A stretch of 40,777 bases of DNA. It comes from an uncultured Gammaproteobacteria bacterium (GTDB taxonomy: Bacteria > Pseudomonadota > Gammaproteobacteria > Arenicellales > JAANXG01). The notes beneath the pieces are model-generated. The model saw nothing but the letters and a program-made list of their open reading frames with translations. It was not told the origin of the DNA and ran no database searches. The stretch spans positions 1-40,777 of the forward strand of contig CAMYNX010000003.1 of NCBI GenBank assembly GCA_947259875.1. The letters run 5' to 3'. A program made the translations under genes and the position numbers. Below, piece by piece: positions 1 to 8,263 of this stretch (positions within the stretch are counted from its first letter, which is position 1; the number at the start of each line of letters is the position of its first letter).

Positions 1-199
1 ACGCCACTACCACATCATTCAACGCACCGAATAATTTTTGTATGAACGGAAGCTTCAAAAGCAACACCGCCATAATCAGCTGAATCCCAATACCGGCAAT
101 GGCTACTTTCCATAATCTCACCTGTCGCCGCTCGCTGAAAAGCCAAGCCAGCAGCATGAGTAACAGCAAACCGAGAGCACTTTGTAAGTTATCGATCAA
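1..199 (-). CDS. NupC-type concentrative nucleoside transporter, N-terminal part (cut by window edge)
   Basis: Read on the minus strand from a TTG at 199, the frame gives a protein beginning (M)IDNLQSALGLLLLMLLAW, then SERRQVRLWKVAIAGIG and a second hydrophobic stretch ending in LNDVVVA at the edge. This is the usual start of bacterial CNT/NupC nucleoside-cation symporters: a short first helix, a basic loop, then a second helix. Only about 66 residues are present, so no substrate-binding motif can be checked. An in-frame stop lies upstream near 240 and there is no in-frame ATG, which leaves TTG (or ATT) as the start; no clear Shine-Dalgarno is visible. It follows the spermidine-synthase-like gene on the same strand after about 100 bp. 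Family assignment is fairly sure, the start less so. Confidence 0.65.
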   Translation of the reverse strand, partial: MIDNLQSALGLLLLMLLAWLFSERRQVRLWKVAIAGIGIQLIMAVLLLKLPFIQKLFGALNDVVVA

Positions 200-296
200 G
201 AAAGAAATTGGCGTTGGTGATTGCAGTTTGTGCAGAATCTTTTAAATTCATTATCCCATTGCACTAGACATCGGTCCACGTGGCTGTCGAGCCCGG

Positions 297-2765
297 TTAT
301 TGCGGTTTTGCCGGACCGGTAGTTTGCATCACTTGCGGAAAACTGACCGCAGCCGAGATATACACCAATACCGCCAGGGTTATGACCATCGCGAATCCAA
401 AATGGATCGCGCACAAGGTCGCCAGCACCGCGCTGATCACCGACGCGCAACCGTTTACGCCCCACGCCCATGGCACTAGATGACTCGCTGCGGAACTCAA
501 TCGGGACAGGCCAAGCGGGAACGGCATGCCCATGCAATACGCCAGGGGCGCAATTAACAACGCCGACACGATGACCTTGAGCACCATCGGCAGCGCAACT
601 AAGTGTTCGAACAACGGGCCCAGCAACCACGTATACGCCATTGCAAACAGCGCGATACCGATTATTGCGTAGCGCGCGGTGCGCCGGTGACCGCCCGTCT
701 GTACTGTGCGCTGGGTAACAGCGCTGCCAACGCCGGCAAATACCAAAAACGAAGCCAATGTCACCGAAACCGCATATACCGGATGGTGCAACAACAAAAT
801 GAATTTCTGAATAAAGCCAATCTCGATAAACAAAAATCCCAGTCCTACGGCAAAAAAGTACCAAAGTACCCGCGGGGAACTGACGCGGTCTTGGGAGTTA
901 GATGTATTTTGCCGCCGGAGATAAATTAACGGCAAGACAATCAATACAGCACTCGCAATTACCGCCTTGAACAAAGTCGCCACCAGGACCAGATAGCCGA
1001 TTTCCAGCAACGGCATACCACCTCGGCCACGCAATGCCATTATTTCGGGGAACACCCACCATTTGAAAAAATGAAAAAAGTACGGCCGGTCGTCAAACGT
1101 GGGGCGGATGTCATATTTATAGTCGTGTAGAAACGCGCTGCGTTTGGGGCCAAGCAACGCCATAGCGGCGCCATAGTAGTATGGCTGTCTCAACACATTG
1201 TAACGGTTGATCTCCGCCTCCTTGATGCCCGGATACCAGGCCACGTCAAATGCACGATCGGCGGCAAAAGTCTTGAGAGCGGAAATCTCCTCATCACCGA
1301 TTAGCCCGTTCTTTATCAGCAAGGTGCTGGTCTGCCAGCTGCGAATCAATAATAGCCGCCTATCCGGATGTGCCTTGTTTTCACGCTGCAATGCTTCTAT
1401 CGCGGTAGCGAACAGCTTCAACGTGTCGCGCGGAGGAAGTTTGATCCAGCGGGTGATCGCCAGATAACCCCCAGGTTCAAGATGTCTCAGATAGACCTGT
1501 AGCGCCTCGACCGTATACAGGTAGCTCTCATTGAGTGCATACAGGCCGGCCGAAGATGCCGCGAAGGAGTCCAATAGCGCGAGTTGGATCAAGCCGTATC
1601 GATCACGCGAACGGCTGACGAAACCACGCGCCTCCGAAATGTGCAAGTCGACGCCGTCCTGATTCATGATGTGATTCGAGAAATTCTGGTAGCGGTCACG
1701 CACGATGTCCACGAGCTGTGGGTTGAGTTCCACTGCGGTAATTCGGGGCACCCCGTGGTAGCGGGCTTGTTGAATGTCTGCGCCACCACCTGACCCCAGT
1801 ATCAACGCATGACCCGGGGAATTGAGGTGGTAGGGTAACGCTGAGGTCATATAGTCCAGATAAGCGAATGCGCCACGATCGCCGGCATCCTCAGTGATCA
1901 CCGTCATGTTATCTGCGTCTGTGAAGATCGCCACCTGGGATGGCGGCTCGACCGAGGCGTTGATACTCAAGCCGGGCGCATGCCGCAATGGGACTTGTTC
2001 GCTTTCCAACACACTGAGATAACCGAGCGGACTCGAACGCGTGTCCACCACTTTGGTTCCGGCAATACGCAACGTCTGACTCAATCCCTTATAGGGGGAG
2101 ATCGTGAGATCCACGTGGTCTATTGCCACCGCCAGCATCAACGCTCCCAGCAATGCGCCGGCAGTTACCTTTACACGCGCGGCAATGGATAATTCCCACG
2201 CAGCCACTGCTACGGAGACCATTACCAATATTCCGAGGACCATGAGTGAGGGCAGCGGATGCAACACAAACGTCAACAAAACGATCGACAGGCTACCCAA
2301 TCCAGCGCCGATCAGGTCAAAGGCATAAACGCGGGAAACTTGATCACGAAATCGAATCAGTGATAAGGCCAAGGCATTGGCGACAAAAAAGAACGGCAAC
2401 GCCAGCAACAAATAAATGGCGAATAAGCGCAGTAGCTGCGGGGGGTCCCATAACACCTCTTCAGCGTTGAATGAAATCTGTTGCGCGACCTGAAAGCAAG
2501 CTACGATAGACACCCCGAACAGCACAATGTTGACAATAAAGCTGTGGGTGAAGCGTTGTATTAGCCGTTGTTGCAAGAAACAAAGAAAGGTGCCGCTCAC
2601 GCCATATCCAAGTAATGCCAAACTGATAATCATGTAGGCAAAGTGGTGCCACTGAAGGATCGACAACAGCCGCATCAGCAACACCTCGTACGCCAGAGCG
2701 GTACCCGAGATGAGGACGATGGTCAGCAGTGGGGGGCGAACCGCGGTGTGGGGAACGTCATTCAC
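297..2765 (-). CDS. Large membrane protein with spermidine-synthase-like methyltransferase-fold domain
   Basis: The protein has 822 residues. The N-terminal third (about residues 12-220) is a run of hydrophobic helices. A class I Rossmann domain follows, with a nucleotide-binding glycine loop LILGSGGG at 321-328 and the acidic strand end ITAVELNP shortly after, as in spermidine synthases and SAM methyltransferases. The C-terminus (about 620-815) has another set of membrane helices. This helices-synthase-helices layout is common in bacterial proteins annotated as fused MFS/spermidine synthase; true aminopropyltransferase activity is usually unproven. The ATG at 2765 lies 18 bp after the methyltransferase gene, so the two are probably co-transcribed. 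Substrate and reaction are unknown. Confidence 0.8.
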   Translation of the reverse strand: MNDVPHTAVRPPLLTIVLISGTALAYEVLLMRLLSILQWHHFAYMIISLALLGYGVSGTFLCFLQQRLIQRFTHSFIVNIVLFGVSIVACFQVAQQISFNAEEVLWDPPQLLRLFAIYLLLALPFFFVANALALSLIRFRDQVSRVYAFDLIGAGLGSLSIVLLTFVLHPLPSLMVLGILVMVSVAVAAWELSIAARVKVTAGALLGALMLAVAIDHVDLTISPYKGLSQTLRIAGTKVVDTRSSPLGYLSVLESEQVPLRHAPGLSINASVEPPSQVAIFTDADNMTVITEDAGDRGAFAYLDYMTSALPYHLNSPGHALILGSGGGADIQQARYHGVPRITAVELNPQLVDIVRDRYQNFSNHIMNQDGVDLHISEARGFVSRSRDRYGLIQLALLDSFAASSAGLYALNESYLYTVEALQVYLRHLEPGGYLAITRWIKLPPRDTLKLFATAIEALQRENKAHPDRRLLLIRSWQTSTLLIKNGLIGDEEISALKTFAADRAFDVAWYPGIKEAEINRYNVLRQPYYYGAAMALLGPKRSAFLHDYKYDIRPTFDDRPYFFHFFKWWVFPEIMALRGRGGMPLLEIGYLVLVATLFKAVIASAVLIVLPLIYLRRQNTSNSQDRVSSPRVLWYFFAVGLGFLFIEIGFIQKFILLLHHPVYAVSVTLASFLVFAGVGSAVTQRTVQTGGHRRTARYAIIGIALFAMAYTWLLGPLFEHLVALPMVLKVIVSALLIAPLAYCMGMPFPLGLSRLSSAASHLVPWAWGVNGCASVISAVLATLCAIHFGFAMVITLAVLVYISAAVSFPQVMQTTGPAKPQ

Positions 2766-2783
2766 CGCACGCGGGCAGTAAGT

Positions 2784-3587
2784 CTAGTGACCGCCAGTGA
2801 GGGGGACGAATCTCACCGGCAACAATTGCCGCGTCGAAACCGATCCATCGTTATCTTTCACCACCATCAGTAATTCCTGAACCAAGAACCGCGAGCCTAC
2901 GGGAATCACCATGCGGCCCCCTGGTTTGAGTTGGGCGATCAGCGGGGGCGGCACATGACCCGCCGCGGCGGTCACAACAATTGCATCGAAAGGTGCCTGT
3001 TCTTCCCAACCATAGTAACCATCACCATGCCGTATCGTGACATTTGTATACCCAAGTCTTTGCAATCGTTTCTCCGCTTGTGTTGCTAACGGTTTTATTA
3101 TTTCTATCGAATACATGTGTGAGGCCAGCTCGGCAAGGACTGCGGCTTGATATCCGGAGCCGGTGCCAACCTCCAGTACTCGATCATCCGATTGAACACG
3201 GAGCAGATCAGTCATAACGGCAACGATATATGGTTGGGAGATTGTCTGACCGTGACCGATGGGCAGCGGCCGGTTTTCATAGGCCCTATCCCGCAGATTC
3301 TCGGCCACGAACTCATGCCGGGGAACCTGCCCCATGGCCGCCAACACTCGCGGGTCGGCTTTTTCCTTGTCGATATAGACGGCGGTATCCTGATAATCGG
3401 CGCGTATCGCATCCAGCATCCCAGCGCGAAGCCGCTGGTACCGGTCGGAGTCGGCGGAACCGGTACTGGTGGAAAAAACCACGGTCAGCGTTACCAGGCA
3501 CGCCAACTGAATCCAGTGAGCCCTACGCCGTTGGCCACAATGTAAACTTACGTGCATCACGGGTGGTATCGCTGTTTCAGCATTCAA
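2784..3587 (-). CDS. pcm: Protein-L-isoaspartate O-methyltransferase, apparently exported
   Basis: The 267-residue protein carries Pcm hallmarks: RVLAAMGQVPRHEFV, the substrate-loop segment PIGHGQTISQPYIVA, SAM motif I VLEVGTGSGYQ at 137-147, and a GGRMVIPVG segment near the end. Pcm methylates isoaspartyl residues in aged proteins to start their repair. It is longer than the cytoplasmic enzyme (about 210 residues) because of an N-terminal extension with a basic stretch (GQRRRAH) and a hydrophobic core (LACLVTLTVVF), followed by small residues. That looks like a signal peptide or anchor, so the enzyme may work in the periplasm. M11 at 3557 is an alternative start that keeps this segment. It leads the membrane spermidine-synthase-like gene by 18 bp. 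Confidence 0.88.
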   Translation of the reverse strand: MNAETAIPPVMHVSLHCGQRRRAHWIQLACLVTLTVVFSTSTGSADSDRYQRLRAGMLDAIRADYQDTAVYIDKEKADPRVLAAMGQVPRHEFVAENLRDRAYENRPLPIGHGQTISQPYIVAVMTDLLRVQSDDRVLEVGTGSGYQAAVLAELASHMYSIEIIKPLATQAEKRLQRLGYTNVTIRHGDGYYGWEEQAPFDAIVVTAAAGHVPPPLIAQLKPGGRMVIPVGSRFLVQELLMVVKDNDGSVSTRQLLPVRFVPLTGGH

Positions 3588-3723
3588 TAAATGACGAGGT
3601 ATCCCGCATCACGCCAACTTTGCTACCCAAGATAACGATGACACTTGGATGATAGATATTCGGATAGCAAGCCGCGATTACAATCACCTGAAATCTTCAA
3701 CACAAAATTATTGTTTCGGCTGT

Positions 3724-4113
3724 TCAGCTAACGAGATCGAGTAAGTCAAAACTGCTAATAATTCCAAGGATTTTACGATCGTCGATCACCAAGACGTGAT
3801 GTATATGCTGATCGATCATGATCTCGGCGACTGATCTGACGGATGCATCGGACGATACATGCACGACTTCGTAATTCATTATGTCACTGACGACGGGGAC
3901 CGATCCGAAGATCTCGCTGAATTTTTTCGACCTTTGCAGCTCCGCGGCCTGCAGCATATCGGTTTTACTAACGATACCGATGATCTTTCCGCCTTCGGAC
4001 TGCACCGGTAATGCGCTGATACCCTCGGCCGTCAGCACACCTTCAAGCTCGTCGATCGACATTGACGGCGATACCGTCATCACGGGCGCCGCCATCACAT
4101 CTTTGGCTTTCAT
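3724..4113 (-). CDS. Stand-alone CBS-domain pair protein
   Basis: The 129-residue protein consists of two CBS motifs and nothing else: the first at about residues 5-60 (KDVMAAPVMTVSP, then GISALPVQSEGGKIIGIVSK), the second at about 75-127 (DIMNYEVVHVSSDASVRSVA, then HHVLVIDDRKILGIISSFDL). Such Bateman modules bind adenosine nucleotides and act as energy or redox sensors on a partner protein. No effector domain is fused and no obvious partner is adjacent, so the target is unknown. It is divergent from the SemiSWEET gene, with 132 bp between the two starts. No terminator was seen downstream. Confidence 0.85.
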   Translation of the reverse strand: MKAKDVMAAPVMTVSPSMSIDELEGVLTAEGISALPVQSEGGKIIGIVSKTDMLQAAELQRSKKFSEIFGSVPVVSDIMNYEVVHVSSDASVRSVAEIMIDQHIHHVLVIDDRKILGIISSFDLLDLVS

Positions 4114-4245
4114 GGGATAATTCGAGTAGTACCTGAATCTATAGTTACCAATTTGCCACGTGTCTTGACAATAGGCAATAGTGATGCCGGTAATAGCCCA
4201 GGTTAGTCATTATCAAATAATCCATATGACAGTAACGAAAGGAAC

Positions 4246-4518
4246 ATGGCTGATCTAATCGGATGGATAGGTTCTGTGGCATTTGCAATATGTGGTATTC
4301 CACAGGCCTGGGAATGCTACAAGAACAAAAGCGCAAAAGGAATAAATCCTACCTTCGTTGGTTTATGGTTGCTTGGCGAGGTCTGTTACGTGATCAGCGT
4401 CCTCATGAAATTCGGTTGGGTAAACTGGATGATGTTCAACTACATTGCCAATATACTATCCATAGGCGTCATAATCTTTTATTTGTTGAAAGATAACCAA
4501 CAGGCCGCAGTTTCCTAG
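4246..4518 (+). CDS. SemiSWEET-type PQ-loop small membrane protein
   Basis: Ninety residues form three hydrophobic helices. Helix 1 carries the PQ motif (GIPQAWECYKNKSAKGIN), and the WLLGEVCYVI and FNYIANILSIGVIIFYLL segments follow. Length and layout match SemiSWEETs, which work as homodimers carrying sugars or other small solutes across the inner membrane. The substrate cannot be read from the sequence. The ATG is preceded by AAAGGAAC at suitable spacing. It stands alone, divergent from the CBS protein, with a repeat-like spacer behind it. Confidence 0.85.
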   Translation: MADLIGWIGSVAFAICGIPQAWECYKNKSAKGINPTFVGLWLLGEVCYVISVLMKFGWVNWMMFNYIANILSIGVIIFYLLKDNQQAAVS

Positions 4519-4904
4519 CCTCACACTTGGAAAGGCTCCTGCGGCTACGCTCAGGACAACAAAGTTGTCATCCCGACAAGCGCAGCGCGGCTTGTCCTGC
4601 TGTTCCCCTGCTGTGTGGGGACAAGGCGGGGACAAGCGCAGGAAGAGATCTCATCCCGTTGAATTCGTCGCCAGGATCAACCACGGTGAGATTTCTCGTT
4701 GCACTTGGAATGACATCAAAAATCGGCACGGCCAACAGCAGGCCGGATCCCGCACGCCGTTCGAAATGACAATGTTAGTGCTCGGAATGACATCAAGGGA
4801 TCGGCACGGAGCGAGGTCATGGATATCCAAGCGAATAAAGTACAATAAGCCGACCCCACATTTTATTTGTGGGACCAGAGGAATTGTGCCTTTAGGATAG
4901 CTCC
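4519..4904. other. Gene-free spacer with repeat-derived sequence
   Basis: I see no convincing gene in these 386 bp. The spacer contains a 30-bp stretch at 4596-4625, with a CCCC(TGCTGTGT)GGGG hairpin, that is almost identical to 6830-6859 and partly repeated at 30129-30150. It also holds repeated GGAATGACATCAA words (near 4708 and 4788), typical of decayed dispersed intergenic repeats. Open frames here (up to about 110 codons) have repeat-like composition and no family resemblance. Confidence 0.5.
4596..4625. repeat. Short palindromic repeat P1 (copy 1)
   Basis: The core is CCCC-TGCTGTGT-GGGG followed by ACAAG. Near-identical copies occur inside two of the MITE-like elements, at 6830-6859 and 30129-30150. 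Comparing the element at 30075-30352 with its sister at 22039-22282 shows this motif as a clean extra block between GGCTGGA and CGCCGC, so it appears to be an inserted unit. Confidence 0.6.
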
Positions 4905-6077
4905 ATGCGCCTTGGTCTTGAACGGTTACTGGAAAACCCACAGCGTTGGCTGGGTAATGCCCGCATAGGGCTGATTGCTAATCCAACCAGCGTCGATCGT
5001 CAGCTGAATCACGCTGTCGATCTCATGCACCGTCACCGCGACATCGATCTACGCCTGCTGTTCGGACCTGAGCACGGCCTGCGCGGTTTTGCCCAAGACA
5101 TGATCGGGGTCGATGACGCCTGCGACCCGGCTACAGGATTACCGGAAATCAGTTTGTACGGTAAAAGCTTTGACTCGTTATCTCCGACGTCTGAGCACCT
5201 GGCGCAGATTGATGTACTGGTATTTGACGTCCAAGACATCGGTACGCGGTATTACACGTATGCCGCAACCATGGCGCTTTGCATGCGCGCCGCAAAATCG
5301 CACCTGATTAAGGTGGTGGTGCTCGACAGACCGAACCCGATCGGTGGATTGCAGATCGAAGGCGGTGGCGTGGACGCGGGACTCGAAAGCTTTTGTGGCT
5401 TGTATCCAATTCCGCAACGGCACGCGATGACCATCGGTGAGTTGGCGCAGCTCTACAACGACACGTTCGGCATCGGTGGTGAACTGGAGGTCGTTGAATG
5501 CGAGGGCTGGCATCGCGCCGCGTACTACGACGATTGCGATCTGCCCTGGATATTGCCGTCGCCGAACTTGCCGACCCTCGATACCGCTATCGTATACCCC
5601 GGCATGTGCCTGTTGGAGGGCACCAATCTATCTGAAGGACGCGGGACCACTCGGCCTTTTGAACTGGTCGGCGCGCCTTTCATTGACGCGCGGGCGTTGG
5701 CACACGAACTGTCACGATACACGCTCTCGGGTGTGCGCTTTCGACCCTGTGTTATCGAACCGGCGTTCCACAAGTTTGCCCGGCAACGCTGTCAAGCGCT
5801 GCAGTTACACGTCACCGACCGCCGGGCTTTTGACGCCTATCGCACCGGTATCGCGGTACTGGTCGCGGTGAGATCATTGTGGCCCAATGACTTTTGTTGG
5901 CGCACGGAACCCTATGAATTTCGCGACGATGTACCGGCTATCGACCTATTAGTGGGAACATCTTTGGTAAGAGAAACAATCGATGATGGCAAGGATCTCG
6001 ATGGTGTCATGCAACTCGCGTGTACCGGAACCGAATTGTATGACGCGGGCCGCGATAGCGCACTGCTTTACGGCTGA
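4905..6077 (+). CDS. DUF1343 / NamZ-type exo-beta-N-acetylmuramidase family protein
   Basis: The 390-residue protein shows family landmarks in order: IGLIANPTSVD (about 22-32), LLFGPEHGLRG (about 51-61), VLVFDVQDIGTRYYTY, VVVLDRPNPIGG, PIPQRHAMTIGELA, then PSPNLPTLDTAIVYPG and LLEGTNLSEGRGTTRPFE. Characterised members (NamZ, GH171) release terminal N-acetylmuramic acid from peptidoglycan fragments. No signal peptide is visible, since the first residues (MRLGLERLLENPQRW) are amphipathic, so this copy probably acts in the cytoplasm on recycled muropeptides, unlike the secreted Bacillus enzyme. The start ATG has AGGA upstream. No other cell-wall recycling gene is adjacent. Confidence 0.85.
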   Translation: MRLGLERLLENPQRWLGNARIGLIANPTSVDRQLNHAVDLMHRHRDIDLRLLFGPEHGLRGFAQDMIGVDDACDPATGLPEISLYGKSFDSLSPTSEHLAQIDVLVFDVQDIGTRYYTYAATMALCMRAAKSHLIKVVVLDRPNPIGGLQIEGGGVDAGLESFCGLYPIPQRHAMTIGELAQLYNDTFGIGGELEVVECEGWHRAAYYDDCDLPWILPSPNLPTLDTAIVYPGMCLLEGTNLSEGRGTTRPFELVGAPFIDARALAHELSRYTLSGVRFRPCVIEPAFHKFARQRCQALQLHVTDRRAFDAYRTGIAVLVAVRSLWPNDFCWRTEPYEFRDDVPAIDLLVGTSLVRETIDDGKDLDGVMQLACTGTELYDAGRDSALLYG

Positions 6078-6156
6078 ACGACTCTAAGTATCCGTGGCCA
6101 CGGCAGTCTAATGTAACCTCCGTTGGGCCCTGATAATTATCCATGTGTGACGTACT

Positions 6157-6174
6157 GCAATCGATCGCGATTGC
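6157..6174. promoter_or_regulatory. Perfect inverted repeat upstream of hemerythrin gene, possible operator
   Basis: GCAATCG-ATCG-CGATTGC is an exact 7-4-7 palindrome whose right edge is 32 bp before the hemerythrin ATG at 6207. Its position fits an operator overlapping a promoter, or a leader hairpin. It matches no binding site I can name, and no counterpart occurs upstream of the second hemerythrin gene. Confidence 0.4.
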
Positions 6175-6206
6175 CATCTTCCACAGTAATGTACTAGGAT
6201 AGGCAC

Positions 6207-6614
6207 ATGGCATTAATCGAATGGAAATCCGAGTTTTCGCTTGGTGTACCGCAGGTAGACACCGAGCATCGCGAACTGATTGACCTGATCAATCGACTCC
6301 ATCGAGTAGCACAATCCCGTGAGCACAACGCAACAATGGTCGATTTTTTGGAAGAGCTCTATGCCAGCGCCGCCAAACACTTCGCTCACGAGGAATTGAT
6401 GATGCAGGCGCGCGGTTACACCGCCTACGAAGAACACCACGCAGATCACCAACGTCTGCTGAATGAAGTCACCGCAATGATGTTCGAGCATCAAGATGGC
6501 GTGTTAAATAACGTGGAAGTCATGACCGAACGCTTATACGACTGGTTCTGCATCCACTTCAAGACCCACGATGCGCCTCTACACCGCCTGGTTCATTCCT
6601 ACATAAAGCTCTGA
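6207..6614 (+). CDS. Bacteriohemerythrin
   Basis: The 135-residue single-domain hemerythrin carries all expected diiron ligands: H in DTEHREL (residue 21), HFAHEE (about 58-63), EEHHADH (about 75-81) and HFKTHD (about 118-123). Bacteriohemerythrins bind O2 at a di-iron centre and serve in oxygen storage, delivery or sensing in microaerobic bacteria. The ATG opens MALIEWKSEFSLGV, the standard family start. A perfect palindrome lies just upstream. The paralogue at 8610-9002 is very similar, so this is a local duplication with the PAS-GGDEF gene between the copies. Confidence 0.93.
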   Translation: MALIEWKSEFSLGVPQVDTEHRELIDLINRLHRVAQSREHNATMVDFLEELYASAAKHFAHEELMMQARGYTAYEEHHADHQRLLNEVTAMMFEHQDGVLNNVEVMTERLYDWFCIHFKTHDAPLHRLVHSYIKL

Positions 6615-6760
6615 GCGAGTTTTTTGCGCGATGCCGGGAATCTGAAAGCGGGGCAAAAACCGAATCTCTTGATGTGGCACCGTGTCACCCACGTATTCGC
6701 TGACCATCTTTCTAATCAGCGGTCTGTTTGAGCTAACAACTAAAGAATAAAAAAAACTAG

Positions 6761-6975
6761 CCAGCCAGCCCATCTATTACACCAAGGATCCCGGTTGATG
6801 GCGACGGGACTCGTCCTGCGCGTTGTTCTCCTGCTGTTCCCCTGCTGTGCGGGGGCAAGCGCCGCGCTGGAACGATGAAATAAAGGGGGCGAGTCTGTAA
6901 CTCCCCCTTTATTTCTGGTGAGTGAAACGCGAATTCAGGCCCCGCTCAACTCGATCCGTGTTGGTGCAGGGAATG
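6761..6975 (+). mobile_element. MITE-like element copy D (degraded)
   Basis: The left end follows a CTAG at 6757-6760 and reads ATTACACCAAGGATCCCGG at about 6774-6797, matching the family terminus. It continues with TGATGGCGACGGGACTCG, the P1 palindrome (6830-6859) and GCCGCGCTGGAAC. The central hairpin of other copies is replaced by the long palindrome at 6878-6914. The right end (TTGGTGCA at 6961-6968) is weak and the right arm is short. It fills most of the spacer between hemerythrin and the PAS-GGDEF gene. No transposase is encoded. Family membership is well supported; the exact ends are not. Confidence 0.55.
6878..6914 (+). terminator. Long palindrome P2 (copy 1), terminator-like, inside MITE copy D
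   Basis: AAATAAAGGGGG (6878-6889) pairs exactly with CCCCCTTTATTT (6903-6914), with a further AGT/ACT pairing inside. The U-rich 3' arm could end transcription in the plus direction 260 bp after the hemerythrin gene, although no separate T-run follows. It occupies the position held by the short CATAGC hairpin in other element copies. Confidence 0.5.
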
Positions 6976-7035
6976 GAAAATTGCAAGAAGCTCAAGGCTC
7001 AGAGCAAATCTATGCGGCTCTGCTAAGCTGATAGA

Positions 7036-7896
7036 ATGGTTCGACCCGCCGTTAATCCCGCACATGGTGATAAAGTCACGATCGAGATGATCGAGGCGGC
7101 TTTGCCGTTCATTGAATTCCTGCCGTATCCGGTTCTGTGGATCGACGCGGAATACCGGGTACGATATGTGAATACCGCGGGCCGGGAAGTTTACGGTGAT
7201 AATTACGATACCTGCCACCGGCTCACCCATGGCTACGAGCACCCGTGCCACGTGCAAGGCGAAAGCTGTCCCAAGGTTCGCGCCGACGAACTTGGTGTAC
7301 CCGTGTCTGTACTGCACTCTCATGTTACTGAACAAGGTAACCAAATATTCATGGTGTTGGCATCGCCGATGGAAAACGGAGATGTAATCGAGTTCCATAT
7401 TGAACTTACCGACACCGTTTGCCGTGATGCATTGACTAGCCTCTACACCCGAACATTCTTTGAGCAAATGGTACGGCGGGAACTCTCCCTGCTTGATCGA
7501 ATGAAACTCTCCTACGCCTTGATTTTCATAGATCTCGATAATTTCAAACAGATCAACGATACAAACGGTCACAAAACCGGTGACATCGCACTACGGGCGG
7601 TCGGTCAAACCATCATGCAATTTCTGCGTGATAGTGATCTCGCGGGTCGTTGGGGAGGGGAAGAGTTTTGCATCTTTTTACCGGGGTCAAACCACGACAA
7701 TGTGATGCAAGTTGCACAGCGCTTGTGTGACGCCATCCGCGACATCCGTTTGGAGAACCCCTGGAACCAGGTGAAGATGACCGCGAGCCTCGGCGTCTTT
7801 TCTACTGCCAAATACTACGACTTCGATAAGGCGGTCCGCGGGGCCGACCTGGCAATGTATCATGCGAAGGATCAAGGTAGAAACCGAGTCGCATAG
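7036..7896 (+). CDS. PAS-GGDEF diguanylate cyclase
   Basis: The 286-residue protein has an N-terminal PAS-like domain (about 20-125; PYPVLWIDAEYRVRYVN) with a cysteine/histidine group (CHRLTHGYEHPC, then GESCP) that may bind a metal or heme or be redox active. A GGDEF domain follows (about 130-286; DALTSLYTRTFFE at its start). The active-site motif is GGEEF at 207-211, an accepted active variant, and an inhibitory-site RxxD (RDSD, 198-201) lies five residues before it. It should therefore make c-di-GMP and be product-inhibited. No membrane helix or signal peptide is present, so it is cytosolic. Its place between two hemerythrins suggests oxygen or redox input, which is inference. The ATG at 7036 has only a weak ribosome site. 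Confidence 0.88.
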   Translation: MVRPAVNPAHGDKVTIEMIEAALPFIEFLPYPVLWIDAEYRVRYVNTAGREVYGDNYDTCHRLTHGYEHPCHVQGESCPKVRADELGVPVSVLHSHVTEQGNQIFMVLASPMENGDVIEFHIELTDTVCRDALTSLYTRTFFEQMVRRELSLLDRMKLSYALIFIDLDNFKQINDTNGHKTGDIALRAVGQTIMQFLRDSDLAGRWGGEEFCIFLPGSNHDNVMQVAQRLCDAIRDIRLENPWNQVKMTASLGVFSTAKYYDFDKAVRGADLAMYHAKDQGRNRVA

Positions 7897-8193
7897 TCCC
7901 ACCTCATGATCCCGCATCACGGCGCCTGATGCGCGTCATGTCAATGCGGCTCCAGCGATCGGCCGTGGTCAATTCAACGAGCAATCATTTCTTTGACTGA
8001 TCATCAATCCCATGTAATTCCACGCCGACCCGGCATGCACCGCTTGGCAAACGCCATATCGATGCGTTTTCGCTTCCAAGTTGGGACGAATCGGGATTGC
8101 GACCGGAGGCTCTAGCCCGCATTTCTCTTCCCACGTAAAGCAAGCAGGCGCTGTTAAATGCGCCTGCGCGTCCACGGATGACCTAATATCTCA

Positions 8194-8233
8194 TTGATCT
8201 GGATCATAGCGCTGATACTGATATCGCGATAAT
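8194..8233 (+). promoter_or_regulatory. FNR/Anr-type class II promoter
   Basis: TTGATCTGGATCAT (8194-8207) matches the FNR box TTGAT-N4-ATCAA in 9 of 10 fixed positions. A -10-like hexamer GATAAT lies at 8228-8233. If transcription starts near 8241, the box is centred about 41 bp upstream, the class II activation position. The zinc-ribbon ATG follows at 8264. The rest of the spacer 7897-8193 shows nothing else I can name. Confidence 0.65.
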
Positions 8234-8263
8234 TATTGCTCACCAGCCAGGAGAGATGATCTT

